Shown: positions 9,750-20,100, counted from the first letter of the stretch. The stretch: 38,965 nt of DNA from Chara braunii (GCA_003427395.1 BFEA01000304.1:1665936-1704900); one strand, 5' to 3'. Notes: generated from the sequence alone by a model not told the origin. Numbers and translations are program-made.

Positions 9750-10168
9750 CGGGTCCTACCGGACCCGACTTAGGGCTAGAGGGACACATCAGGGCCTAAA
9801 GGCCCGACCTTGGGGGTACTACAGGCCATAAAGGCCTCACCTTGGACCAGACCCGACGGGCAGGCCCAAACGACATTACCGTTTGGGCCTGGCGGCGCTC
9901 TTGAGGCTGCCGCCCGCCGGTTGGGGCTGAACCGTCCATCTGGACGGTTCAGGGCACGACTAGGCCTCGCAGCATTGAGGCCGGCCTCTGCCCCACCGGT
10001 ATATAGAACCGGTCCAACCTCAGTCCAGGATCGACCTACCGGCATCCTACCGGTACGGTATGGTACAACGCTAATCAGCGCTGGCGCTATCTTTAGCGCA
10101 GGAGCAGCGCAGCAGTAGCGAGCGAGCAGCAGCAGCGGCGACTGAGCGCACCGGCGGCCATAGCCGCC
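9750..10168 (+). repeat. Hairpin array with TATA-containing loop (LTR-like block)
   Basis: About ten short perfect inverted repeats follow one another: 9750-9767 (7-bp arms), 9792-9805 (6), 9823-9837 (5), 9861-9891 (12-bp arms CAGGCCCAAACG), 9927-9952 (12-bp arms CTGAACCGTCCA), 9963-9982 (6), 9977-9988 (perfect GAGGCCGGCCTC), 9995-10013 (ACCGGT arms, loop ATATAGA), 10037-10055 (6), 10077-10088 (5), 10084-10099 (6) and 10153-10168 (GGCGGC/GCCGCC with CATA loop). The TATATAG loop could act as a TATA box, with the GC-rich part downstream as leader. It lies at the symmetry axis of the two inverted units. It is best read as a solo LTR or MITE cluster. Confidence 0.8.
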
Positions 10169-10244
10169 TGAGGTATCGGGAGTCGGAGGCCTCTCTCCTC
10201 CCTCCCCTCGTCAGTCCCCTCTCTCTCTCTCCTCCTCGGCTCCT

Positions 10245-10268
10245 ACTTCTTCTTCTTCTTCTCTTCAG

Positions 10269-10299
<31 letters not shown>

Positions 10300-10325
10300 C
10301 TTCTTCTTCTTCTTCTTCTTCTTCA
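10245..10325 (+). repeat. (CTT)n microsatellite
   Basis: About 25 CTT triplets, interrupted once by CTCTTCAGA near 10260 and ending in CTTCAGACC. It follows the hairpin array and CT-rich sequence, resembling the pyrimidine-rich leader of an LTR element. Confidence 0.95.
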
Positions 10326-10329
10326 GACC

Positions 10330-11559
10330 AGAGACCTATACTAGTTGGACAGAGATCAGTGTTGGACTTCGATGGTATGAGACTGTGGTACTCACCGGAT
10401 TGGAGACTTGGAGATCGTTGGGGTTGATACTTGGCGACATCACAGTTCAGACACCGGTTACATTTGGACTCTGTATCCCCGACATTGGTGACCTATGGTC
10501 CTCGACATTTTGATCTTGTTGGATGACATTTTGGACTACCATATCGATGACCTATCAGATCCTATCTCGGCGACTTTTGGTGCTGTCTACCTCCCCCAAC
10601 CTCTTCGTCTCTCCTCCCCCATTCATCTGTGTATGTGTGTACGAGGCTGAGCATCTTCTATGAATGGCTCAGACCCCACCACCTCACATTGTATGTGTGT
10701 GGAGTGATGCTATGTGAGTCAGTCTATGTGAGTCAGTCCGTTCATCAGACTTCCGTTGCATATATGCTCATCCTACATTGGTTGATCCTTGGTTCTGCCC
10801 ATACTCATTGGAGTATGTAACAGGTAGGGAGGAATTAGCGTTTAGTTGTGTATCCAAAGCCGAATGCAAGGTGAAGAGGTTCCCCCTTCCTTTCAATATC
10901 CTGCTCAATCAATCTCCTGGACTCTGAGGCAATCAATGCTGGCAGGAACACTCCATAACTTCTTTCAGATGTATTTCAAATGCAATCTGTATAAGGGACG
11001 TTGGACCCGCCCCAAGTGTGATCTGTTTTCAGTCGACTAGGACGCATCCTACTTACCACGCGTTACACCACGCTAAAAACATAAAATCAAAATACATACT
11101 CAAATAAAACACTCCTAGTCCCTTCAGTGTCCGACCCATAACCGTTTGATACGAAAATCATTAGGCGTCGCGCGTGAGGATCCGAATAAATATCGCACGG
11201 TGTCGGAGGGCACGGTGTCCCGGCCCTCCTCTAAGCCAAGTCCCAGCCCGGCACCAGGTCCTTGCCCTGGTGCCGCAGGCTCATTAAGTCGTCTCCAGCC
11301 CTTCGTAACTGCGCTGATATATTGGGGTGATGACCTGACGCAGGCAAAGTCCTGTGGGCACTGTCCTCTGCAAAAGGGGTGCGCCGCACGACTTTCCTTT
11401 GGTCCACGCAGGGCACTACCGGCCTGAAGCTGTGGTAGCCGCCAGGCTTGCCCTGAGACGCGAAGGTAAGGGGATAGGTGATGTCTTTTCTGTTACGTGC
11501 CAAGCGCCCCTCTACAAGGTAATAGGTTGGGTGCCTAGAAACTGGCTGCTGTCGAAAAG
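10330..11559. other. Unassigned spacer, right of the symmetry axis
   Basis: At 10360-10600 loosely periodic GACATTTTGGAC and GACCTAT-like phrases recur, suggesting decayed tandem repeats. At 11146-11569 GC-rich open frames exist in both directions without recognisable motifs. No gene is supported. Confidence 0.45.
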
Positions 11560-11866
11560 GAAAAGTTGAGCAGAAGGGTAAAAGGGAAGTGAGAAAATAA
11601 AAATAAAAAGAAAAGGAAAGTGGAAAGCCTGATTAGTACGCGGGTCAGGGCCATTGCCTTAGTCCAAAGTAATCTAGTGGCGGTTGTACACTGTATCGTT
11701 TGAGTTTCCTTTTCTTTTGTTAATTTTATTATTACAATCATTATTATCTTCATTAACTGACTGATTCAGACGCCGCTTTTCCTTCAGTTCCGGTCACCTC
11801 GCAGGAAATTCAACGGTTGGAGTTTCGAATGTGGTTACAGTCTGACTGACCCAGGCTGTCATTTTT

Positions 11867-12109
11867 GTGCTGATGGATGGGAGGCCCGATCGGGTGCTCT
11901 GCTTTAGGACCTCAAAAGGATGGCGACCCGCGGCCGCATCGGTAGGAGGCCTATCACCCCACCCTATGGAGGGTCATAGGCCCCCTCCTTGCCATCGGAC
12001 ACGGGTACCCGACAGGGATAGACTGGAGCTGCATTTTAAAAGGAAAAAGGTGATCGTTGGTATCCCGTTATGGGACCACCACCTCAGAGTAGTAGTAACC
12101 TCTCAGTGA
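11867..12109 (+). CDS. ORF A, Pro-rich uncharacterised segment, right copy
   Basis: An ATG-started 80-residue frame whose residues 25-72 match the minus-strand segment at 8050-8200. The match includes VGGLSP, PPPCHRTRVP and a terminal LWDHH. The spacing between the conserved cores differs little, so this is coding-level similarity. No known domain. ORF B lies about 380 bp downstream, as in the left copy. Confidence 0.45.
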   Translation: MLMDGRPDRVLCFRTSKGWRPAAASVGGLSPHPMEGHRPPPCHRTRVPDRDRLELHFKRKKVIVGIPLWDHHLRVVVTSQ

Positions 12110-12486
12110 GACGAAGCGACAGGGACCGATAGCAGAAGGCCTGTGGATATCGCGGCCATAAGTTCTTTTCTTTTTTTTTTCTTTTCTTTTCTTTTCTTTT
12201 GGTTCTCTTTTGTGTAAAATCCCAATTTTAAAATTATCCCGTTTATTTTCGAATTTTCACCAAGTCTTGAAGCTTCCCGTTTAGAGCACACGGATCTGGG
12301 TATGAGGCAGGCCTATAAGAGATGGGGGAGCCTGACTATCAGAGGGCTAGCAGTGGGCGTACGCGAGTTTTTCTCGCCACGGTAGTGCAGTGGGTTTGAA
12401 GGCCTGAGCGCGGAGCAGTGAGGGATAGCCTGAACCATCTGAGTGCGTGTACCCGAGAGCGAGGCTCTGGCTATTTCGGAGTGGAT

Positions 12487-12968
12487 ATGGCGGACCGAAA
12501 TGGCCTGCGCGGTTACAGGCCGAGATATATGAGGTATTCCTAGATGTGGGAGAGAGAGGACGAGAAGGGCACTGTAGTGGAAACTATGCTGACCTACGGT
12601 AAGCGTGACGGGGAGGTGAGGTTAAGGGTTAATGTGTGTGGTGGTAAGGAACAGGAAATGAGGAGTGAAAGACTGCAGGCCGCAGTCACCGAGGCGCGCA
12701 ACAGGGCCGAGCGGAGGTGCAGGCGGGGCGGGGTGACTGCGAGCATGCGGGTAACGGTCACTTACCACGAAGACGACTTATCGACGGGGACCACGACAAG
12801 GGAGGTACAACACAACGACAAGGACTGGGAGGGGGGGAGTCGGAGATGAGTGACAGAGAGGCAGATGTCCAGTCCTGGGATGGACTGGACCAGGTCCGTC
12901 GGAACCACCCGTTGGCAGCCCCAGTGGAGTGTGGGCCCGAGGTGAGTTCGCGACAGCGGGGAGGCTGA
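12487..12968 (+). pseudogene. ORF B, right copy, broken by a stop and a frameshift
   Basis: ATG 12487 starts a reading that matches ORF B of the left copy. A TAG at 12541 interrupts it after 18 codons. It resumes at once (GTVVETMLTYGKRDG, NVCGGKEQEMR, RAERRCRRGGVTA, TVTYHEDD), then shifts frame near 12830 and continues as READVQSWDGLDQVRRNHPL to a stop at 12966-12968. The left copy has the equivalent SWHGLEQRRREHPL. So the 3' third is still recognisable in another frame. The function of the family is unknown. Confidence 0.65.
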
Positions 12969-14342
12969 GGCAAGAGCAGTCACGCAGGTACCTGGGTGAC
13001 ACGTGGCGCACCAAGAAGGTCAACGAGAGAGAGAAGAGGGCGCGCTAGAAGGGAACGCGTGTGCAGGTGGGAGAAGCTGACGTCAACCTGACTTCAGTGC
13101 GCGAAGAGTCAGCGTGGAGTGGGCATGGTGAAGTAAGGGGGAAACACATAGAGAAGACGACAGAGTCTTGGCCATGGTGATGGCCTAACGCCACATAAGG
13201 GAGAGGCAGTCAGACTGCTCATACGGGCCGAGAGCAGGCACGAGTGACCAACTGGCTTGCTCGAAAGGCTCAGCTGTGTTCGTGCGGCAAACGTGTGGTG
13301 GACTGTCCACTCAGGCAAACACGCTGTGATCGAGTGAGACTTAAGCTGCTCATAACCTGACGAGGCAAGTTTGAGAGAAAGGCTTTGCGTGATCCAGTCA
13401 CACGTGGGTGGAACAAGCGTACAAGACCGTCTTCGTTGGCGTCGCCAGTAATACTCTGGCGGGGTGAATGTTGTGATGAGCTTCAGGTGATCGGAGTGTG
13501 CAGTTATGGAACTATCAATCTAAGAAGAACGGGCAATACTTGTGAGATGTGGGGCCGTCTTGAGACCGCACTGTGGTGGCTATCACTAACTGTTCCCCTT
13601 GAGAGGTAATAGCTATGTTGTGTGGACACTAGTAGTTCTCATTCTATAGCTTCCCGTTGTTGTTAGCTGACTTTCAGTCGGGTTTGAAATTGCATGCTTT
13701 TGCCACATCTCGGTCTTGTCCCAAATAAGGTTCTCATAGCGGGCTTTGCTCATGCCAGGTCGAACCTGGAGGGAATGTGTAGTTGCCCTTCGTACTAACT
13801 TTGTTTTTAATTTGAGCATATCTTTATCATCTGCGCGTAAAAATTACCCCGTTCTTTTATCGATTGTCGTCAGAGCGACTTCTTTGCACTGTTGGGAGAA
13901 TCTGAGTTCGGCGATTGCCCGAGAGTCTCATGCAAGAAACAGCGGGGGTTAGAAAGTGAATGCGGGTGTACAATGTGCATGGATTGCAGACGACTCAACG
14001 ACTTTCTTACACTCGTGCTGACAAGTTTTTATTAAAAAGGGGCGGGAAGCTCGGCTATGGTCCTGCTTTAGGCATTGTACGCCCCTTTAACGAACTCTGC
14101 TGAGCCTGATCTATTTCTTCTCAGCCAGGTCGCTTAGACACCGTGAGGGTAGAGATCACATGAACAACCTTGATTTCGACTCTTCTTACCCCTCTGGCTA
14201 CATGAGAGCTTGAACGTGTGGGTTTACAATTGTGCATCCGATTGAAACGGTCGCCAACAATCATGAGAAGTTGCTTTGTGATCAGCATTTATTTGAGTGC
14301 AAAACGTGCAAGCTTGTGTGTACTCGTGTGAATGGAATGAAT
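12969..14342. other. Unassigned DNA within right unit
   Basis: Between ORF B and the minisatellite there are only short frames without motifs. A CMDCRRLNDFL-like reading occurs near 13977-14010 but ends quickly. By position it corresponds to about 5900-7200 in the left copy, with which I see no clear match. Confidence 0.45.
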
Positions 14343-14627
14343 GCGTGATTGCGACAAATGAATGAATGCGTGATTGCGACATATGAACGCACTGCGTGAT
14401 TGCGACAAGTGAATGCACTGTGCGATTGCACCGTGTGGCTGCATTGTGTGACAGTGCCGTATGACTGCATTGTGTGACAATGTCGTATGACTGCATTGTG
14501 TGGCAGTGCCGTATGAGTGCATTGTGTGGCAGTGCCGTGTGACTGAATTGTGTGACAGTGTCATATGACTATATTGTGTGACTGCACTGTGCGATTACCT
14601 TGTGTGACTGCACAGTGCGATTGCTTC
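14343..14627 (+). repeat. 26-bp minisatellite, 11 units
   Basis: Units of 26 bp (the first is 25 bp) run head to tail from 14343. A typical unit is GTGTGACAGTGCC followed by GTATGACTGCATT. Early units carry GCGTGATTGCGACA-type starts and late ones GTGTGACTGCAC-type, so the array forms subfamilies by position. Because 26 is not a multiple of three, and the minus strand lacks stops in this unit, all three minus frames stay open. No unique spacers separate the units. Confidence 0.93.
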
Positions 14628-14851
14628 ACGTGACTGCATAAGGGCGTGAGCGGGTTGGCTTGCATACGCTCACCTGATTGAATGGTTGCCTATAGTGGTA
14701 AGAGTTCGATCGCGCCTTGTGGTAAACCTGATGCATGACTGTGTAAGCCTGCGAATGCCTGTGTGAGCAAACGAAATGCTTTGCGAGTCTGATGACTGCA
14801 GGCAGGCATTTGATCGATTATGCGGGTCTTCTTAAGGGCCTACCTAGTGGG

Positions 14852-14991
14852 CTTGTACGTCAAAAGGGAGTTAGAAACGCTCTCCATTGGTCGTGTTCTA
14901 TGCCTTGACCTCTGAGTGGATGGGGAAAAGAAAGTCGGTACTGAGGAGAATCACTTACATCCTCACTAAATTCCTACTTGACGGTGACTGA
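14852..14991 (+). pseudogene. ORF D C-terminal segment, right copy, frameshifted
   Basis: Two overlapping frames together match the left copy at 5299-5445. The first (about 14852-14913) reads LYVKRELETLSIGRVLCLDL to a TGA. The second (14875-14991) reads EWMGKRKSVLRRITYILTKF then LLDGD and a TGA at 14989. The C-terminal stop is in the same place as in the left copy. A small indel near 14910 explains the split. Confidence 0.55.
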
Positions 14992-14999
14992 GTGTCTAT

Positions 15000-16024
15000 T
15001 TTGCCTGGGCTACGGTAAGGTCCAACTCAACGGGGAGTAATCTGAGTACCACATTATAGCTGATGAGGCTTTAACTAGGTGGTGAGAAAGTGTTGCATGC
15101 CCCCTTTTCTTTTTTTTTCCTTTTCTCTTGCTTCGCAAGAGATTCATGCCTCAGTTGACCTCTATGCAATCGGTGATAGTTTGAGTGTTGGGGCAGTTTT
15201 CTCAGAGCCACCGTACTTGAGTATGGGCTGGTCAAGGGCCAGGGAAACAGAGCTCTTAGGTGAAAAACCCGAACTCTGAACCCGGACTGTATCGAATCCT
15301 TATTTGAGGCAGTGTGGGAGTTGTCGAACAGCGATGCTTAATCATGATTGGGCTAACGGTGACGGGTGAACGAACTGTGTGACGAGGTCTATCAAGCCGT
15401 GCTCAAACTCGTTTTGAGCTCAGAGCCTCTGCCCGCAGGCTAAGGCTCTGATCCTATGAACTTTTGCCTGAGTATTGGTATCCATAGACTCCGAGCGCAG
15501 TACAGCGATCTGAGCCAGTGAAGGGCATGTGTACACTAGTCCGATCATGGGAGTCTTCGGATGCTAGTACTGATCAATGAGTATGTGGCCCATTGAATGG
15601 GCTATCGACCATATCTCCCGTTGCTAAGCAGTCGGAATACCTCTTCTGAGAACCTGAGGTGAGTGATGAACCAAAGAGGGAGGGAACAACTGTTGACATT
15701 TAGATGGGGAAATAATAACAAGAACTTCCGCATTCGAGAGTCTGTTGATGCCAGCAGCCAAGGTTTCTGGTTTCTCCTGTGTTGGAGTGAAGGATACTTG
15801 GACTTGCATCGCTCAATATGAGATTAGAGATCGTGCGTGAGTTTGATGTGCAAGGAAACCTGTGTATCATATAGAAACAGAAAGTGACCCTCACACAGCT
15901 GGTATGGTTCATTATCATCCGTAGTCCGGTATGCTCGCTGTAAGACTTAGATCAGGTGATAGTATTCTGCGTGTAGAGTCCACGGAACTCACCTGTAGTT
16001 CGCTTTGTTGTTGCCTGAACTCAG
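15000..16024. other. Unassigned DNA within right unit
   Basis: No frame with recognisable motifs. Several short frames lie on both strands. It may hold introns, because a T-rich acceptor precedes the exon-like block at 16025. Confidence 0.45.
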
Positions 16025-16283
16025 AAGAATTTGTGAGAATCATGAAAGAAGACGAAGTCATCGTGTTGAAATCCGGATTGAACAAAGACAAAAAGGAAGG
16101 ATGGGTGGAAGAGATGCACAAATATATGGAATCTTACAGACAAACTCAAAGGAGACATGTTGTTGGGATGGCTGAAGGGAAGAAATACATCGAGTACGTG
16201 CTCTGCTTTTATGGCCGCGAAGGTAAAATGCACAGTACTAGCTCGTTCCTAGAAATTGTTGAACAAGCCAGGATAAAGCTCGA
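16025..16283 (+). CDS. Putative internal exon, uncharacterised
   Basis: An open block bounded by a good acceptor (TTGTTGTTGCC...CTCAG up to 16024) and a consensus donor GTAAGT at 16284. The peptide is protein-like and charged: EEFVRIMKEDEVIVLKSGLN, then KDKKEGWVEEMHKYMESY, RRHVVGMAEGKKYIEYVLCF, and SSFLEIVEQARIKL. I do not recognise it. Read without splicing, the frame runs 15931-16287 and ends at a TAA overlapping the donor. It lies about 740 bp before ORF C. No counterpart was seen in the left unit. Confidence 0.42.
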
Positions 16284-16429
16284 GTAAGTGCAGGTGACGC
16301 CTTGGCTTTTCCATTACGGCATCTATCAGGACCCTTACCAAAGAAAGTTTCGCCCCCTTATTGTCTGCAGCTCCTTCAGGAAAAACAACGTTTGGTGACC
16401 CAATCTTTCGAGACTCAATCGGTTTCCTA

Positions 16430-16745
16430 ACCCGCAATCAGTGCTCGGATGGTTTTCGGTCAGCACATAGTCAGTGTTCAGAACAGTATTCAGAACAGCC
16501 AAACAGTGATCAGAACAGTGTTCAGAACTGTCTTCAGGACAGTCAAACAGTGATCAGGACAGTGTTCAGGACGGTGTTCAGAATGGTCAAGCAGCGATCA
16601 GATCAGCTTCCAGAACAACAAGCAATCATTTTTTTCTTTCCAGAACAGCAAGCAATCATTTTTTTTTTCAGAACAACAAGCAATCATTTTTCTAGAAACA
16701 GCAAGCAACCATTTTTCGGATCAGTAGCTGATTAGTTTCCGATCA
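16430..16745 (+). repeat. CAGAACA-type tandem repeats
   Basis: Degenerate units of TTCAGAACAGT and GATCAGAACAGTG type occupy 16456-16610. They are followed by about four ~28-bp units of CAGAACAACAAGCAATCAT plus a T-run (near 16613, 16640, 16669, 16697). The array continues as looser GATCAGTAGTTG phrases up to about 16870. It is open in one plus frame as a Gln/Ser-rich peptide, probably by composition only. Confidence 0.85.
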
Positions 16746-17021
16746 GTAGTTGAACAACTTTCTAATCTACAACTACTCGGTTTCTGGTCAACAGTCATTC
16801 AGTCTCCTGATCAGCATTAAGAAGCAGCATTCAAAAAACGGTATTCAGAAAACAGCATTCAGGAGCAGTGCCCGAAGAGGCACCCAAAAGGCACTCGAGC
16901 AGCACTTAAGCAAGTGTCTGGGGACCCATCAGTCCACCAGAACTGAGGATCATCCAGTGGACACCTATCAGTCAAAAACAGTCCTCTCTCTCTATCAGGG
17001 AGTGATTATTTATCTAGGCAC

Positions 17022-17675
17022 ATGAGAGAAATTAATTCCATCACAGTTGACGAGTCGGTCCTTGACAGTCTCAACCTGATCGCAGCCAGGGAGAGTTTCC
17101 CCTAAAGATATGTCAGCATTGATGGGTTCAAGCGCGAAGATCTGCCTATCTTCATCGCCCATACTGAGTTCGCTGAGGGTACAGTCAGCGATCTGCGAAT
17201 CTTTCTGAAGAAAGGGAAAGAGGCACACCCTCATTTTGATGCAGTGTGGGCCACATCAACCGGGTTTGTGCAATTGAAAGTTGAGAGGCTCCAGGGGAAC
17301 ACAAAGCTAGTCTATAGCTTTGGTCCTAAGCTTTTCACTGACTACCCCAAGCCGCCGGTCCCTTACTACCTCACTGACGGCTCTTATTGAGGTGGACTGG
17401 TGGACTTGGCCAAGAGGTACATATCGCAGGCAGAGATTGACTACGAGGCAGTGACCGAGCCCTCAGAGTTTCCACATCTCAGGAGGGGCATTTTCTCTCG
17501 GCCCTATCTCCCCACGTTACGGGAGGAATTTTGTGCCATGCTTGACTTCCGCATTATGGGACTTGGCTGGAAGTGTTTGGAAATAGTGGGCTACAGGTGG
17601 CTTTACATTAAGAAACCACAGCCTCAGAGAGTACGGAGACATGGCAAGAAGCCCAAACGACAGGCAACAAAGTGA
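17022..17675 (+). pseudogene. ORF C, right copy, two nonsense codons
   Basis: One continuous frame from ATG 17022 to the stop at 17673-17675 aligns end to end with the 218-aa left ORF C. It carries TAA at 17103 and TGA at 17388. At the TGA the left copy has Trp (GSYWVDLVDL), so TGG to TGA is the likely change. Downstream of it LVDLAKRYIS, IDYEAVTEPSEF, HLRRGIFSRPYLPTL and the basic tail (RVRRHGKKPKRQ) are retained. No frameshift is needed, so the copy was silenced by point mutation only. Confidence 0.8.
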
Positions 17676-17899
17676 CTGATGGGGAGTGAAGTTTAGAGGG
17701 TTGAGTGAGGACTCTTGATTGGTGCTGGCCATGTTCTCTTCCATATGTACTCCCTGAGACTATTATGAGTTCTCATTCTTCCCTCATTTATTTGCCCTCG
17801 TCTTTGCTTGAGTCAGTCAGTCTTGCTTCTTTGCATTGCCATGCTTGATGTTTGCGTTCTTTAATGATCCTGTCACAGTTCTCAAAATCAGATCGACAT

Positions 17900-18170
17900 A
17901 ATTGATGCATGCAAAACACTCCATAATTTTATGATTATTAATTGCATGATTCTCGGCTGTTCCGAATCAAAATAAAAGATTCCTAAGACCGGGGACCGGC
18001 GAAGACCGCAATTGAAGGGTCTCGCTCGAAGCCGGACGCACACAACAGGAAGGGATTTGCATTATTTAATTTATTTTATTTATTGCAAGCACAATCAAAA
18101 TCCTGCGTGACAACCTGTTGGCTTTCCGGTCTCCCGAAGTGGCTTGACTGGAAAAAGTGCGACAGCGGAC
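17900..18170 (+). repeat. Conserved 3' flank of the repeated unit, right copy
   Basis: Matches the reverse complement of 2046-2300, including the AAAATAAAAGATTCCTAAGA phrase, the GC-rich GACCGGGGACCGGCGAAGAC segment and TTTATTTATTGCAA. The match ends near 18170 after GTGCGACAGCG. Confidence 0.85.
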
Positions 18171-18645
18171 GTAGGCTTATTCATATCGACTAGCAATGCA
18201 AGCATACGCAAGCAGTTGCAATGATGGAGTACTATGTAGTACCCATGATCAAGTGGCCCTCGATGGTCTCGAGGGTCGCGTTTGTCAGCTGACATGCGCC
18301 TTGAGGGGTTAATCTCTCGATGTTAGGCAACCGCCAAGGAGGTTGAGGACCACACCCTCTTCTGCACCTTGCAGAGAGTGGGTGGTACACAGGTTCCGGC
18401 CTGTGGTGGCAATCATCGCTTATGGCCATGGAGGCCTACTCCATCACCCAGGGCGTGGAGAGAAGTCAAGAGGTTTGACTTTGACGGCTGCCACGAACTT
18501 CAATGTCCAACTATAATAATTATAAAAAGCAAAAGTTAAAAAGGGGGTCTCTTTTTTCTCTCAAATGCATAATTTGTTTAACGCTTACACACGGTTGCAG
18601 TAGGCCGCGCGGACACTCAAGATATATATGTATATATATTAAAGG
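18171..18645. other. Unassigned DNA before the RT element
   Basis: No gene seen. A TA-rich stretch (ATATATATGTATATATATT) at about 18622-18640 directly precedes the first RT-like reading and may mark the truncation or insertion point. Confidence 0.5.
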
Positions 18646-18679
18646 GTCCCGTCAAGGGGAGTGAACGGTTGATACCGGA

Positions 18680-19400
18680 CTGAACACCTTGACCGTTTCC
18701 CCAATTCTTGAACATCTACATTTCATTGTCACAAACACGTATCTTTATGCAGCGGACGACATTTGCGACATCAGCTGATTGGCATCCCGATGAAGACTAA
18801 TTATGGTCCAGAGATAGCTAATTTGACGTTGTATTGGGATGAGGCTCGATTTGTTGATGACCTCCAGAGGCGTGATCTTCGCGCAACTCAACGGTATGCG
18901 TTCACATACCGCTTGATCGATGATGTTCTCTCATGGGGACACCTGCCACCACCGTCAAAGCACTATGGCCTCGAATGGAAGGAGACCACAACGCCTGATG
19001 GCTCTTGCACGTTCTTGGGTGCACGCCTCCAAGTCCGCCCTGACGGTTCCCTGCGTATGAGTGTCTTTGACAAAGCAGCTGAATGGAATTTCCCTGTTAT
19101 TTGTTATCCTAGTGCTACGTCTAACGCCCCTGCACACCAACCGGTGGGAGTGTTTACAGGCCAGCTTACTAGGTTTGAGTATGTCTGCAACAATTGGTAC
19201 GATTTCAAAACTGCAACAGCGATGCTCACACGTCGCATGCTTTTTCACGGGCACTCTCCAACAAAGCTTGCGAACGGATGGACTTCCTTTATTCGTAAAC
19301 GTCAATACAGGTACCTTGCGCACGTGACCCACCTCTCCAACTGGTTCCGCAACATGCTTCGATGGCCTATTCATCACCCGCTTTCTCGGGTATCCACACA
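18680..19400 (+). pseudogene. Penelope-like reverse transcriptase, 5'-truncated
   Basis: The main frame (18712-20100) begins near RT motif B: GIPMKTNYGPEIANLTLYWD, where the family usually has GIPMGTN. It continues with F.YRLIDDVLSWG (motif C; IDD retains both catalytic Asp), then TFLGARLQ, VFDKAAEWNFPVI and GVFTGQLTRFEYVCNNW thumb-type motifs ending near 19340. A different frame just upstream (about 18680-18750, LEHLHFIVTNTYLY) fits the sequence that should precede motif B, so a frameshift lies near 18750. Fingers and motif A are absent. The signature is Penelope-like/YDKR-type RT and not Ty3 or LINE; subfamily was not determined. No GIY-YIG domain was seen. Likely dead by truncation. Confidence 0.72.
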
Positions 19401-20100
19401 CTGTCCTCGGACTACGCCTGTCACAGCCCCTTCTTCATTACCGGCGCTTGTCACACCTATCACAGTCTCTTCTTCATTACCTGTGCCTGTCGCACCTGCG
19501 TCCTCATCAGTCCTGGTAACCCCTTCCATGTCGTTTGCGACCCTTGCTGCCCCCTTTCGGTTCGCAGCCTCTTCCTCATCGGCCTTGGTTGCTTCTACGA
19601 TTGATTCCATGGGAGCAACTCGACCCGCAGCTGTTGTGTCACCCTTGGTCTCGGTGTGTTCCTCCATGGCATCCGTGGCAACCACAACTGTTGTGTGGCC
19701 CTTGGTCTCGGTGTGTTCCTCCATGGCATCCATGGCCACTGCAGCTGTTGTGTCGCCCTTGGTCTCGGTGTGTTCCTCCATGACATCCGTGGCCATACCT
19801 GCATTACCACCTGCAGAGTCCCCTCTTCGGGTCTCACCTACGATTGGCCCCCCTGTCTCTGCTTCAACCACTTCACCATCCCTGACTTCATCCCCCTGTC
19901 TTCACTGTCGTTATTCCCTTGGTTTTATCTCCTTCTGTTACCCACCTTCCGGCTACTCTACCACCCCTGTCTTCACCACTCCTACCTCCCCTAGTTTTGT
20001 CTCCATCCGTTGCCCCTCTTCCTTACCCACAAACCACTTCGTCCACACAGACTCCGTCATCATGTTCTGCCCCTGCAGAAAGCCTACTTCGCCGTCCTAG
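19400..20100 (+). CDS. Ser/Thr/Pro/Val-rich extension of the RT frame
   Basis: The RT frame continues for over 200 codons of low-complexity sequence (TPVTAPSSLPALVTPITVSS-like) to a stop at 20098-20100, without a domain. It contains three 57-bp tandem repeats. In this interval the antisense frame 19374-19871 is also open, as a shadow of the same composition. The next coding module, the Josephin-like domain, is in the +1-shifted frame. That frame is open from about 19786, so the two overlap by about 300 bp. A programmed or mutational frameshift could join them. Confidence 0.5.
19631..19801 (+). repeat. Three 57-bp tandem repeats (19 aa each)
   Basis: Units at 19631-19687, 19688-19744 and 19745-19801, each reading VV.PLVSVCSSMAS.AT.A in the RT frame. 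Repeat length is a multiple of three, so the frame is preserved. Confidence 0.92.

Larger units (their letters stand above)
11560..18170 (+). mobile_element. Right copy of the ~6.6-kb repeated unit (plus strand)
   Basis: The mirror of 2046-8640. Its order on the plus strand is: a non-coding stretch matching 8335-8640, ORF A (about 11937-12081), ORF B (12487-12968), ORF D (14852-14991), ORF C (17022-17675) and the conserved 3' flank (17900-18170). It is more damaged than the left copy: stops and frameshifts in B, D and C, a 26-bp minisatellite at 14343-14627 and CAG-rich repeats before ORF C. Confidence 0.7.

Noticed and set aside
14343-14627. CRISPR-like array
   Set aside because: Units are contiguous with no unique spacers, and the genome is eukaryotic. 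It is a minisatellite.
19374-19871. 165-codon minus-strand ORF opposite the RT extension
   Set aside because: Its Glu/Thr-rich repeats are the antisense of the 57-bp coding repeats. The sense frame is continuous with RT motifs.
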